The notes beneath the pieces were generated by a model. It searched no databases. It was not told the origin of the DNA and saw nothing but the letters and a program-made list of their open reading frames with translations. Both the position numbers and the translations under genes were made by a program. Shown piece by piece: positions 15,325 through 21,706 of a stretch of DNA of 33,133 nucleotides. This DNA is from a virus. The stretch spans positions 1 to 33,133 of the IMG/VR virus record IMGVR_UViG_3300049846_001230. One strand, written 5' to 3'. Every line of letters starts with the position of its first letter. Within the stretch, counting starts at the first letter, position 1.

Positions 15325-15446
15325 TTAGAACTCCTTAATTTCTTAAGACAACGCTTGCAGGTTATGTTCTTTTTTTCTGCTGCAACTAAAATACCTTTAT
15401 TCCAGCGAGTTCCGCATGGTGAAACAAAGTTGTGAACTTTGCTCAT
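15321..15446 (-). CDS. 41-residue basic zinc-ribbon-like microprotein
   Basis: The frame starts at ATG 15446 with GAGGTG four bases upstream and ends on the next gene's ATG (ATGA). It overlaps the 3' end of the 133-residue gene by 50 nt in another frame. The product has SPCGTRW, then TCKRCLKK: one Cys plus a CxxC pair and many Lys/Arg, consistent with a small metal-binding, nucleic-acid-contacting peptide. The strong ribosome site and end coupling support it. Confidence 0.5.
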   Translation of the reverse strand: MSKVHNFVSPCGTRWNKGILVAAEKKNITCKRCLKKLRSSK

Positions 15447-15798
15447 CTATCACCTCGACAGTTACTTTAGTTTTCTTGCCGACAAACTTTTGTAAGTGTT
15501 CGTTAAAAAATCCTGAACCTGTGCCCATAGGTGAGATAAGTTTTGTTTGATCGTTTTTTCTCCATTCACACTCAAACTCAAATTTATCAGGCTCGGTGTA
15601 GAAATCAGTCTCCATTAAATCGCAGAGCTTTTCGTCTGAGTTTTTTAATTCGCCAATTTTATAAGTGTAATAAGTATGATCTACCCAGTCTTTAATTAAA
15701 ACCTGACCAACCATTTGCATTTTTTCAGTTATTATAAGTCTTTTGATTTCCTTACTCTCATTAACTTTCAGCGCCTCTAAAAATGTTAGCTTTTTCAC
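15397..15798 (-). CDS. Hypothetical protein, 133 residues, mixed alpha/beta
   Basis: GTG 15798 is chosen over an ATG at 15840 because it is preceded by AGGGGGA and overlaps the stop of the 25-residue gene by 3 nt (GTGA). The product then begins MKKLTFLEALKVNESKEIKR. A beta-rich middle (YYTYKIGEL; KFEFECEWRK) and a C-terminal strand set (KKTKVTVEVIDE) suggest a compact fold. No family is recognised. The last 50 nt are shared with the 41-residue gene. Confidence 0.6.
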   Translation of the reverse strand: MKKLTFLEALKVNESKEIKRLIITEKMQMVGQVLIKDWVDHTYYTYKIGELKNSDEKLCDLMETDFYTEPDKFEFECEWRKNDQTKLISPMGTGSGFFNEHLQKFVGKKTKVTVEVIDEQSSQLCFTMRNSLE

Positions 15799-15872
15799 AT
15801 CATCCCCCTTGTAAAATGTCCTAGAACTAATAAAACCCATATAAGTATAAATAGCTTTGGGATTGGCTTCAT
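15795..15872 (-). CDS. 25-residue single-TM microprotein
   Basis: ATG 15872 overlaps the stop of the nuclease gene (ATGA), with GAGAGGTG upstream, and its TGA overlaps the GTG start of the 133-residue gene. The product is MKPIPK, then a hydrophobic helix (LFILIWVLLVLGHF), then TRGMM. It is the same kind of coupled tiny membrane peptide as those at 13722, 18487 and 18880. Confidence 0.5.
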   Translation of the reverse strand: MKPIPKLFILIWVLLVLGHFTRGMM

Positions 15873-16888
15873 TTCATCACCTCTCCAGATCCATACTTTC
15901 CTTCAAGGATATTTTTCTGCAAAGTCTTTGGAGCCTGACATACATCAAGGTACTGACAGCCTCCATAGGCTGCACACGGGTTCGGAGCTGTCATGGGGAA
16001 GTTGCCGGATTCGTAAGCCCCAATAAGCCTATAGGAAGCCTCAACATAGGCTGAGATCATTTCCTGATAGTCATCTTCAGAGATGGTTGTAAGCTGTCTT
16101 GCAAACTCTGATTTTGTTTTAGCAACCTGAATACCGTTGACTAGGAATGAATCGGTCTTAAGCCCCAAGATGTTGTTTGCAGCCCAGACGTAGCCTGTGT
16201 ATTGATGATTAGGGCTGATTCGGTTATAGAAATCCTTACCCAAAGCCGCTGTAGTCTTGTGGTCTGAAATGCTTACCAAACCTGAGATTTTGTTTCTCAG
16301 CACTAAGTCAATCTGTCCGTGAAAGATTATTAGAACTCTGTCATCTTCATAAAGCTTTCCTTCCACAAGCTTTTCCACATAAGGCTCTCCGTTGTGATCT
16401 CGATAGACCTCCATGCCATCTTCAGCATAGTGCTTGAAGTAAGCTTTCAGGATCTTTATGCCATTAGCTAAGCTTCGCTTGTCATCATCTCCGAGCCATC
16501 TTAGAGGTTCGGCCGCTTTAACAAATTCCATAATGGAGTCCAGAGCGGTAGGGTAGGTTGATTCAGGGATCAATCCGCCAATCAAGCTATCGATCATTTT
16601 CGATTCCTTGTCTGTTATCTGCCGGCTTTGTTCTGGAAGCATATACCAGTGCTCCAGAGCCTTGTGGATGGCTTTACCAAAGGTCTGAGCTTCTGAGTCA
16701 TCCTCATTGGTTAGCTTCATTAGGAGCCTGTACTGAGCTTTCCTCATGCACTCCTGGATTATGGCTAGAGAGCTGAAGTTCATCTCTATCCGATACTTTC
16801 CGTTTTCTAGTTTTTTTAGTTCCAGCATCCGCTTTTGCTGACTCAAGGGCTTGCTTGTCGTGTTCAATTCTGGAGTCGTTAAGATCAT
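15869..16888 (-). CDS. PD-(D/E)XK nuclease with four cysteines (RecB/Cas4-like)
   Basis: The product has 339 residues from ATG 16888, which has AGGA upstream; ATG 16828 or 16783 would also work and would reduce a 185-nt overlap with the preceding gene. The core holds H75 (FGKAIHKALEHW), D194 (GQIDLVL), D209-H-K211 (SISDHKTT) and Q229-x3-Y233 (HQYTGY). C47 near the N terminus and C305, C311 and C317 near the C terminus could hold an iron-sulfur cluster, as in Cas4/AddB-type nucleases. It probably processes DNA ends for recombination with the Sak4/SSB pair encoded 4-5 kb downstream. Confidence 0.85.
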   Translation of the reverse strand: MILTTPELNTTSKPLSQQKRMLELKKLENGKYRIEMNFSSLAIIQECMRKAQYRLLMKLTNEDDSEAQTFGKAIHKALEHWYMLPEQSRQITDKESKMIDSLIGGLIPESTYPTALDSIMEFVKAAEPLRWLGDDDKRSLANGIKILKAYFKHYAEDGMEVYRDHNGEPYVEKLVEGKLYEDDRVLIIFHGQIDLVLRNKISGLVSISDHKTTAALGKDFYNRISPNHQYTGYVWAANNILGLKTDSFLVNGIQVAKTKSEFARQLTTISEDDYQEMISAYVEASYRLIGAYESGNFPMTAPNPCAAYGGCQYLDVCQAPKTLQKNILEGKYGSGEVMK

Positions 16889-17159
16889 ACATAATTCCTA
16901 TCTTGCGTTTTTGAAACAGCATAAGGAGCTCTGTTTCGGTTAGTTTATATTCAGAGGCAAGCTTGGTAAGCTCGTCTCTAGTCAGAGTTTTAGAGTCTCT
17001 TGTGATTCGGATTGAGGTTTTTGAAGCTGTTCTACTGATGCTTACTCCCATGACTTCCTTAGACTGATTAGGACTTGAGGATCTCACAAGGGATTTAACA
17101 AAAGCATAGAAGCTTTCAGCATCATAGGAGCTGAAGGGCTTGCCTATGAGCCTACCCAT
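16704..17159 (-). CDS. Hypothetical basic protein overlapping the nuclease gene, 151 residues
   Basis: ATG 17159 is preferred to GTG 17165 because AGGTG lies just upstream. Residues about 1-90 are structured (SRTASKTSIRITRDSKTLTRDELTKLASEYKLTETELLMLFQ). The last 60 are low-complexity, with a KKTRKRK cluster, and lie in DNA also used by the nuclease N terminus. No family is recognised. A helix-turn-helix is conceivable in the LTRDELTKLASEYKLTETEL part but is not certain. Confidence 0.6.
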   Translation of the reverse strand: MGRLIGKPFSSYDAESFYAFVKSLVRSSSPNQSKEVMGVSISRTASKTSIRITRDSKTLTRDELTKLASEYKLTETELLMLFQKRKIGIMYDLNDSRIEHDKQALESAKADAGTKKTRKRKVSDRDELQLSSHNPGVHEESSVQAPNEANQ

Positions 17160-17478
17160 CGTCACCTACTTCAATCACTACCTTAGGCCATTTAACGGGT
17201 TCTTTGGTCTTTACAGCTTGCTTGATAGCCTCTCCTCTGGCTTCCTCAGCAGAATCAAAAACATTTACTGCATAAAGCTTAGGAGTGTTAAGCATAGACT
17301 CGTAGAAATCCAGAAGCATGACTAAAAACTGGTTGAAATCAGCCTTTACAAGCTTCTTATCGCCCCTTCTGTAAGTTCTTTTCTTGTCTACCGGTGCTGA
17401 CTCTAGGTGCTTGTCTATTCGTTCAATGGTGGACTTATAAATGCGTCTGGGAATATCTTCCTTAGGATCTCTTGCCAT
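17152..17478 (-). CDS. Hypothetical basic protein, 108 residues
   Basis: The N-terminal third is basic (PRRIYKSTIERIDKHLE; KKRTYRRGDKKLVKADFNQF), followed by a helix and a C-terminal strand (WPKVVIEV). It could bind nucleic acid, but no named domain is evident. The gene overlaps the upstream 63-residue gene by 17 nt and the downstream start by 8 nt. Confidence 0.6.
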   Translation of the reverse strand: MARDPKEDIPRRIYKSTIERIDKHLESAPVDKKRTYRRGDKKLVKADFNQFLVMLLDFYESMLNTPKLYAVNVFDSAEEARGEAIKQAVKTKEPVKWPKVVIEVGDDG

Positions 17479-17653
17479 CTAAAGCCTCCAGTTTTGAAAT
17501 TACAACAGTGGTTAGCTTGCCCTTGTCGACGCCTTCCATAATTTCAGCAGTTCCATGATCGTTAATTATTAGGGCACTTTTGAAAAGCTTTACCTTAACA
17601 CCCATATAAATATGAGTCGGATCGTCTGACATAAGTTCTGGGTGTACTGTCAT
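17462..17653 (-). CDS. Hypothetical small beta-rich protein, 63 residues
   Basis: The chain (HIYMGVKVKLFKSALIINDHGTAEIMEGVDKGKLTTVVISKLEAL) alternates short strands and turns, suggesting a small barrel or sheet. No family is recognised. ATG 17653 overlaps the stop of the 126-residue gene by 4 nt. Confidence 0.6.
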   Translation of the reverse strand: MTVHPELMSDDPTHIYMGVKVKLFKSALIINDHGTAEIMEGVDKGKLTTVVISKLEALDGKRS

Positions 17654-18030
17654 TTTACGCTCCCGCGTTTGTCTTTAGAGTCAGTGCTTCTGTGAGACCA
17701 TTCTGGGTTGAAATACGATCTGATTCTGATTGCAGCATTTTGCCATACAGTAAGAATGGCTGACTCAGATAGTTCGCGCTTCATAGCTATGTTCGTTACC
17801 TGGCTTAAGCTATAAGTCTGCTTGGCAATACTATTCCGCTCGCAATAAATATGAATTGCTATTGTCCCGCAATACTCCATGCCAGGCTGAGTCTCGGCAT
17901 AATTCTGTCCGATTCTGTGAAGGATCTCGTTAGCTTCCATATCCTTAGGCAGCTTTTGAACATCAATGCTGACATCGGCTCCAAGCTGTTTTCTTAAGGG
18001 TACTGCTTTTTTTGTTTCATTTACTGACAT
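17650..18030 (-). CDS. Hypothetical protein, 126 residues
   Basis: The product contains an N-terminal acidic part and a helical middle (EANEILHRIGQNYAETQPG), a hydrophobic strand with two cysteines (YCGTIAIHIYCERNSIAK) and a helical C-terminal half (MKRELSESAILTVWQNAAIRIRSYFN) with a basic end. No family is recognised. ATG 18030 is 62 nt from the stop of the upstream gene, a larger gap than usual here. Confidence 0.6.
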   Translation of the reverse strand: MSVNETKKAVPLRKQLGADVSIDVQKLPKDMEANEILHRIGQNYAETQPGMEYCGTIAIHIYCERNSIAKQTYSLSQVTNIAMKRELSESAILTVWQNAAIRIRSYFNPEWSHRSTDSKDKRGSVK

Positions 18031-18092
18031 GACATGACCTTTCGGCTCTTATGAGCCTGGTTAATAGTTTGAACTGTAAAGCCTGCTTTACA

Positions 18093-18437
18093 CTAAGCTT
18101 TTAATCTTCTGACTTCTTTTTCGGATTCAATTCTGGCCTCCTCGCTCAAGACAAGCTCCAACATGCGCTCTTGATCAAGCTTAGAGTCCTTTGAAAATAT
18201 CCAGCGCTTGCCGGACGGTGTAGAAATCACCTCAATATAGCCCATTTCCTGAAGCACATGACTTAGCATAGAGACTTCATAGCCAAGCTTTTTGGCCTTA
18301 GTGCTGTATTTGGTGAAAACAGTCTTAAACGGAAGCCCTGTGCCCCATTGCTTAAACTGCAAGTTCAAATGAACTTTAATATCTTCACCAATTTTATTGA
18401 TTTCTTCATTTATTGTTTTTTGAGTTAGTTCTGACAT
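18093..18437 (-). CDS. Winged-helix-like hypothetical protein, 114 residues
   Basis: Residues about 30-75 (GLPFKTVFTKYSTKAKKLGYEVSMLSHVLQEMGYIEVI) followed by STPSGKRWIF have the helix-helix-wing order of a small DNA-binding domain, then a charged C-terminal helix (EEARIESEKEVRRLK). The match is at pattern level only. It lies directly downstream of the shared 21-bp element at 18463-18483 and may be the first gene of a sub-operon, with AAGGAATAAAAAG before its start. Confidence 0.6.
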   Translation of the reverse strand: MSELTQKTINEEINKIGEDIKVHLNLQFKQWGTGLPFKTVFTKYSTKAKKLGYEVSMLSHVLQEMGYIEVISTPSGKRWIFSKDSKLDQERMLELVLSEEARIESEKEVRRLKA

Positions 18438-18462
18438 ATCTTTTTATTCCTTAGTTGTTTGT

Positions 18463-18483
18463 ATCGTTAAATCATTAAATCAT
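18463..18483 (-). promoter_or_regulatory. Promoter/operator element shared with 21103-21123
   Basis: On the minus strand this is ATGATTTAATGATTTA followed by ACGAT, 20 of 21 bases identical to the element at 21103-21123. It contains two tandem TGATTTA units. A TTGCAT with a TTTAAC 17 bp downstream could be a sigma70 promoter overlapping it. It stands directly upstream of the 18093-18437 gene. Confidence 0.6.
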
Positions 18484-18486
18484 CAG

Positions 18487-18651
18487 TTATGCAACACTAT
18501 TTGAGATAATTCTGCCATAGGTCGGGGGAGGAGCTTGTTTTTTGGGCTTAGATGTGGCGTATGAAATAAAGCTCCATAGGATAAAATAAGCCATAAGGAT
18601 CCCCAAAAAAACTGACATAGCATAAAATATCTCTTTAGTTTCCGGCTTCAT
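18487..18651 (-). CDS. 54-residue single-TM protein
   Basis: ATG 18651 overlaps the stop of the 79-residue gene (ATGA). The product has a short polar N terminus, one strong transmembrane helix at about residues 10-31 (YAMSVFLGILMAYFILWSFIS), then a basic and Pro-rich tail (SKPKKQAPPPTYGR). It ends just before the shared promoter element. It is a small phage inner-membrane protein of unknown role. Confidence 0.6.
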   Translation of the reverse strand: MKPETKEIFYAMSVFLGILMAYFILWSFISYATSKPKKQAPPPTYGRIISNSVA

Positions 18652-18887
18652 AGGTTTTCAATCCTCGCGTCTAAGTCTATATCCTCCTGAAGGCTCTTAG
18701 CTTCAATCTTCAGATCCTCAATGAGAAGATCAAGACTGATGCCCTCTTGGGCGACCTGTTTAATCAAGACGTAATCAGGGCGCTTATGACCTAGCAAGAT
18801 GTTAAGCCTCAGGTCTATAGCTTCGTACTTTGCTTCGTGCTCACGGATTGAAGCCCTGAGCGTATCAAGCCTTAATTGCTTATCCAT
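18648..18887 (-). CDS. Coiled-coil hypothetical protein, 79 residues
   Basis: The product is almost entirely charged helices (LRLDTLRASIREHEAKYEAIDLRLN; IEDLKIEAKSLQEDIDLDARIENL) forming a likely helical hairpin. No family is recognised. ATG 18887 lies inside the end of the 30-residue gene upstream, with GGGGGT before it. Confidence 0.65.
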   Translation of the reverse strand: MDKQLRLDTLRASIREHEAKYEAIDLRLNILLGHKRPDYVLIKQVAQEGISLDLLIEDLKIEAKSLQEDIDLDARIENL

Positions 18888-18972
18888 TTATTACCCCCAT
18901 CAGGCTCAGAGAATTTAGAGTTAAGAAAAGTAAAAGCAGTACAACATAAAAAAACACTTCTGCTTTGTCCAT
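18880..18972 (-). CDS. 30-residue single-TM microprotein
   Basis: ATG 18972 is preceded by GAGGTG five bases upstream and starts 2 nt after the stop of the 60-residue gene. The product is MDKAEV, then a hydrophobic helix (FFYVVLLLLFLTLNSLSLMG). It ends 8 nt into the next gene. A good ribosome site and tight fit support it as real. Confidence 0.5.
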   Translation of the reverse strand: MDKAEVFFYVVLLLLFLTLNSLSLMGVING

Positions 18973-18974
18973 CG

Positions 18975-19157
18975 TTACACCTCAGCAACATAAAGACTTC
19001 GCAAGATGTGAGTCACGGACTGCCTTGCTTGCTTAGTCTTAAGGTTAAAATGTTGCTTCAGGCTTTCGACCATAAAGTCATAAAGACTCTGGTCTATAAG
19101 TCCATCGTTGACCTCATTTGTTGCTAGTATCTGAATTATTAGCTCTTGCTTGCTCAT
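18975..19157 (-). CDS. Hypothetical helical protein, 60 residues
   Basis: The sequence (KQELIIQILATNEVNDGLIDQSLYDFMVESLKQHFNLKTKQARQSVTHIL) looks like three to four helices and could be a small helix-turn-helix, but no family can be assigned. It is 6 nt from the stop of the 108-residue gene. Confidence 0.6.
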   Translation of the reverse strand: MSKQELIIQILATNEVNDGLIDQSLYDFMVESLKQHFNLKTKQARQSVTHILRSLYVAEV

Positions 19158-19163
19158 GTTGTT

Positions 19164-19490
19164 TTATCCCCCATATTTCATTTGATTTTTGTATTCAGTG
19201 TATCTCTGGTCTTCGATTGATTCTAAGTGCTCTTGATAAAAATCATCATACCTTGAGTCGAAAAAAGCTTGCATGGCTTCGTCAATCTCGGTTTGTTCTT
19301 GTGGCGTGAAATCCTCAAGCCTTCGCTCAATTCCTGATGTTTCATCATATATGCTTTCAATCCAGTAGTCCGAGTCATACCGTGAAAGCTTGAAGCCGAT
19401 TGTAATTATCATCCGATTGCATAGCTCATTGGTTGAAAAGTGATTTGATTCATAGGTAAATTGATTTGAGTCTAGTTTTTTTGATTTCAT
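19164..19490 (-). CDS. Acidic hypothetical protein, 108 residues
   Basis: The product has an N-terminal mixed region (NELCNRMIITIGFKLSRYDSDYWIESIYDETSG) and an acidic helical C-terminal half (EQTEIDEAMQAFFDSRYDDFYQEHLESIEDQRY). Strong acidity and small size are like many phage early inhibitors or anti-defence proteins, but there is no specific match. It starts 3 nt after the preceding gene. Confidence 0.6.
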   Translation of the reverse strand: MKSKKLDSNQFTYESNHFSTNELCNRMIITIGFKLSRYDSDYWIESIYDETSGIERRLEDFTPQEQTEIDEAMQAFFDSRYDDFYQEHLESIEDQRYTEYKNQMKYGG

Positions 19491-19493
19491 ATT

Positions 19494-19868
19494 TTAGCTT
19501 CCAAAAAAATGTATGTTTTTATCGTCACCTATATAAGCTTCACATTGACCAAATTTTTTAGATAATTCGGTCAGCTCTTTAGTAAATTGCATATTTTCAC
19601 GATCCCAAAAGCCCGTTCCGTGCCCGTTTCTAGTCAGCCAAAAATCATGGCCTGCTTGCTCGTTATCCCAAGAGTCAAGCATTGAGGCTGCCTGATCTTG
19701 AAAAGATTCACAGTCTTTTTTTGCCTTAATGACAGCCTCTTTGGATAGATCCTCAAGACTGAAGTTATCATCCATCGGGTTGTCTTGATTATCTACACTA
19801 GACCACAGGGCGCATATTAAATAATGCTCAGTAAATGAATCTATTGATATTTCTTTTAATGTTTTCAT
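19494..19868 (-). CDS. Conserved-type phage protein with GHGTGFWD motif, 124 residues
   Basis: ATG 19868 is chosen because GTG 19880 lies inside the preceding gene. The C-terminal half (HDFWLTRNGHGTGFWDRENMQ; YIGDDKNIHFFG) matches a small uncharacterised protein seen widely in phages. The N-terminal half is acidic and helical. No function is known to me. Confidence 0.7.
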   Translation of the reverse strand: MKTLKEISIDSFTEHYLICALWSSVDNQDNPMDDNFSLEDLSKEAVIKAKKDCESFQDQAASMLDSWDNEQAGHDFWLTRNGHGTGFWDRENMQFTKELTELSKKFGQCEAYIGDDKNIHFFGS

Positions 19869-19869
19869 C

Positions 19870-20046
19870 TTATGACTCACTTTCGTTAATGTTTTTTAAT
19901 GACTCTAAAAACTTAATCAGCTCAGGAATTGACTCATCATTTAAGTCCATAGTGTTTGTCTGATTGCCTGAATAATCGCTCAGCTTGATACTGACTGTGG
20001 TTTTATCAGTCAGCTTGTTTAGTTGGTTTTTATAATAATTATTCAT
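19870..20046 (-). CDS. 58-residue hypothetical protein
   Basis: ATG 20046 is preceded by AGAGG at 8 nt, within the end of the upstream gene, and TAA 19870 is one base from the next ATG. The product has a basic N-terminal helix (NNYYKNQLNKLTDK), a strand (TTVSIKLSDYSG) and an acidic C-terminal helix (DESIPELIKFLESLKNINES). No family is recognised. Confidence 0.6.
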   Translation of the reverse strand: MNNYYKNQLNKLTDKTTVSIKLSDYSGNQTNTMDLNDESIPELIKFLESLKNINESES

Positions 20047-20281
20047 ACTTAAGCCTCTCGTTGATTTCTTTAGTTTTGTTACTTAAAGACTTTTCAAGAT
20101 TTAAAAAATTATCATAAAGTTCTCTATATGTTATCAAGTTTAAATCATTCATCAACATATAGAGTGTTTTAGCTCTTGATATATTTTGATTTAAAACATC
20201 AAGACGGCTAGCATTTTCAATCATTTCTAAAGAATGGTTTAAATATCTTTTAAAAATAGCTAGTTGTTCTCTGTTATCCAT
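20039..20281 (-). CDS. Helical hypothetical protein, 80 residues
   Basis: The product is all helix by pattern (EQLAIFKRYLNHSLEMIENASRLDVLNQNISRAKTLYMLMNDL) with a Lys/Glu-rich end. No family is recognised. It starts 6 nt after the 106-residue gene and overlaps the 58-residue gene by 8 nt. Confidence 0.6.
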   Translation of the reverse strand: MDNREQLAIFKRYLNHSLEMIENASRLDVLNQNISRAKTLYMLMNDLNLITYRELYDNFLNLEKSLSNKTKEINERLKYE

Positions 20282-20287
20282 ATTTTA

Positions 20288-20608
20288 TTATCCTTTACTG
20301 TTTAAAATTTCTATCGCTATTTGTTCGAGTCCTTTGTAGTTGTTAGCGTCTAGTCCTAGTCTGTTGTAATAAATGTCACTCAGCCCGTACTGGTAAAAAT
20401 ATCCTTTTTCATGTTTTGAACAATTTACTATTGACGGGTGTTTGTTCTCCATTAAAAAAACAAATGCAAAAACACCGCTAAAGTCTGACAGATAAACACC
20501 GTGCTTTGATCTTTTATAAAAGCATGTTGCAGTTTTACTTGTAAAAAGTGAATCAATACATTCTTTATCGTTTTTAGCAAGCTTGACGCCGTTACTTAGA
20601 ATAATCAT
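20288..20608 (-). CDS. Hypothetical protein, 106 residues
   Basis: The product is mixed alpha/beta with aromatic strands (GVYLSDFSGVFAFVFLMEN; GYFYQYGLSDIYYNRLG) and three separated cysteines. No family is recognised. ATG 20608 overlaps the stop of the DUF7222-like gene by 4 nt, so it is the second gene of the leftward operon. Confidence 0.6.
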   Translation of the reverse strand: MIILSNGVKLAKNDKECIDSLFTSKTATCFYKRSKHGVYLSDFSGVFAFVFLMENKHPSIVNCSKHEKGYFYQYGLSDIYYNRLGLDANNYKGLEQIAIEILNSKG

Positions 20609-21033
20609 AACTCACCTACACTCTCAAATGATCTGCAAACCTCCTCAGCAGTAAACCATGCAAGAGCATTTAAAACCTGTTGATGCTGCTTTGCTTTTGG
20701 TTTGCTACCGTATAAAGCTTCACCTATCTCATCAAGTGTATAGTCAGCTTTGCCTAAGCAGTTAAAAGACTGCACAAGCTCTAACAAGCCTGTTTCACCT
20801 ATTGACTCGGAGGTCTCTTTTAATAGTTCAATGATTTTAGACCTATGCTTTAGAGCAAACTTCACAGTTTCGTGATAATAGATAAAATCACCGAATCCGC
20901 CGCTTATACCGTGATTGTTTACATCAGAATAAGACTCTTTGAAGCTTTCAAAGCCTCCGAACTGGCGAACTGTTGCGCGTATCAAGCTAGCGTCTATATG
21001 TGAAGCCTTAGTAAATTGTGTTAATGTCATCAT
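20605..21033 (-). CDS. DUF7222-like phage early protein, first gene of the leftward operon
   Basis: The product has 142 residues: LTQFTKASHIDASLIRATVRQFGGFESFKESYSDVNNHGISGGFGDFIYYHET, then LDEIGEALYG and QQVLNALAWFTAEEV. This matches a small conserved phage domain (DUF7222 to my recollection) of unknown function. It is the first gene downstream of the 21075-21103 promoter, with AAAGGA upstream of ATG 21033. Being first suggests strong early expression and perhaps a host-takeover role, an inference only. Confidence 0.75.
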   Translation of the reverse strand: MMTLTQFTKASHIDASLIRATVRQFGGFESFKESYSDVNNHGISGGFGDFIYYHETVKFALKHRSKIIELLKETSESIGETGLLELVQSFNCLGKADYTLDEIGEALYGSKPKAKQHQQVLNALAWFTAEEVCRSFESVGEL

Positions 21034-21074
21034 TTTTATAATCCTTTGTTTTGTTGTTGTTGCCTTATGTAACT

Positions 21075-21103
21075 ACAATAACTCTATCGGACAGTATCGT
21101 CAA
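21075..21103 (-). promoter_or_regulatory. Sigma70-like promoter for the leftward early operon
   Basis: On the minus strand TTGACG (21103-21098) is followed after exactly 17 bp by TATTGT (21080-21075). Transcription would begin near 21068, 35 nt before the first start codon at 21033. The tandem TGATTTA element (21103-21123) lies immediately upstream, touching the -35. Confidence 0.65.
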
Positions 21104-21123
21104 TCGCTAAATCATTAAATCAT
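21103..21123 (-). promoter_or_regulatory. Tandem TGATTTA element, copy of 18463-18483
   Basis: On the minus strand this is ATGATTTAATGATTTA followed by GCGAT, one base different from the element upstream of the 114-residue gene. Further TGATTTAA-like units lie at 21488-21496 and 21557-21578. It could be a UP element or the site of a phage regulator. Confidence 0.6.
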
Positions 21124-21215
21124 TCTTTTTTGATATTATTCTATTATTGTCTATTTTTGATACAGTTAGTTCTTATTCTTATATGCTTATTTCTTAAGCC
21201 TTATTAAATACTTAA

Positions 21216-21344
21216 GACTCTATGAGTCAATATGAGCTCTTTTGAGCTATTTTATTCTAAGGCTTTTAAACGTCTTATAATGAGACTTTGAGCCTTTTGG
21301 CGAGTCTTTATAAGACTGAACTAAATTCTCTCAGCCTTGAGGCT
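21216..21344. repeat. Cluster of five short hairpins in the control region
   Basis: Within 130 bp there are GACTC-TAT-GAGTC (21216-21228), AGCTC-TTTT-GAGCT (21235-21248), GTCT-N7-AGAC (21272-21286), AGTCTT-TAT-AAGACT (21303-21317) and AGCCT-TG-AGGCT (21333-21344). They lie upstream of the leftward promoter and do not coincide with a gene. Protein-binding sites, an origin structure or a non-coding RNA are possible. Confidence 0.55.
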
Positions 21345-21462
21345 ATTAGAGCTTATTAAGACCTATTGAGTCCTATAGCCTTAATTGATTTATTCCGGCT
21401 TAGAGCTCTTATATATATTAAACCTAAGCTTGCTTAAGCCTTCTTAAGCTTGCCTCAGCCTA

Positions 21463-21485
21463 TTTCAGTCCGTTTCAGTTCGTTA
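21463..21485 (+). repeat. 10-bp phased iteron pair, left copy of an inverted repeat
   Basis: TTTCAGTCCG and TTTCAGTTCG follow each other with a 10-bp period and then TTA. The 19 bp at 21467-21485 match the reverse complement of 22298-22316 in 18 of 19 positions. Helical phasing suggests a protein-binding array. Confidence 0.6.
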
Positions 21486-21586
21486 TATGATTTAAACTGA
21501 TTTGAACTCTTTTAGTCTAAATTAGTCTAAAACAGATAACTCTAAACCCTTAACCCTGATTTAATCATTTAAATCATCTTTGCTTT

Positions 21587-21706
21587 ACCCTAAAACCTTA
21601 AAACCGTTGGTCTAATGAGCGGGGGGTATATCTTATTAATAAAAAAAAAAAAAAAAAAATAATATATATAAGAAATTATGGTTTTAAAGTTTTTAAGTTT
21701 TAGGGG
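21587..21706. repeat. AT-rich region with 19-A tract flanked by an imperfect inverted repeat; origin candidate
   Basis: Nineteen consecutive A (21641-21659) follow six G (21621-21626). On the left lies CCCTAAAACCTTAAAACC (about 21588-21605); on the right GGTTTTAAAG...AAGTTTTAGGG (about 21680-21705), its reverse complement with an extra internal 8 bases. Such an easily melted tract between divergent operons is typical of phage replication origins, but none is proven here. Confidence 0.45.

Noticed and set aside
21541-21606. Telomere-like TAAACCCTTAACCCT motifs
   Set aside because: Only two or three irregular copies; better explained as part of the inverted repeat by the A-tract.
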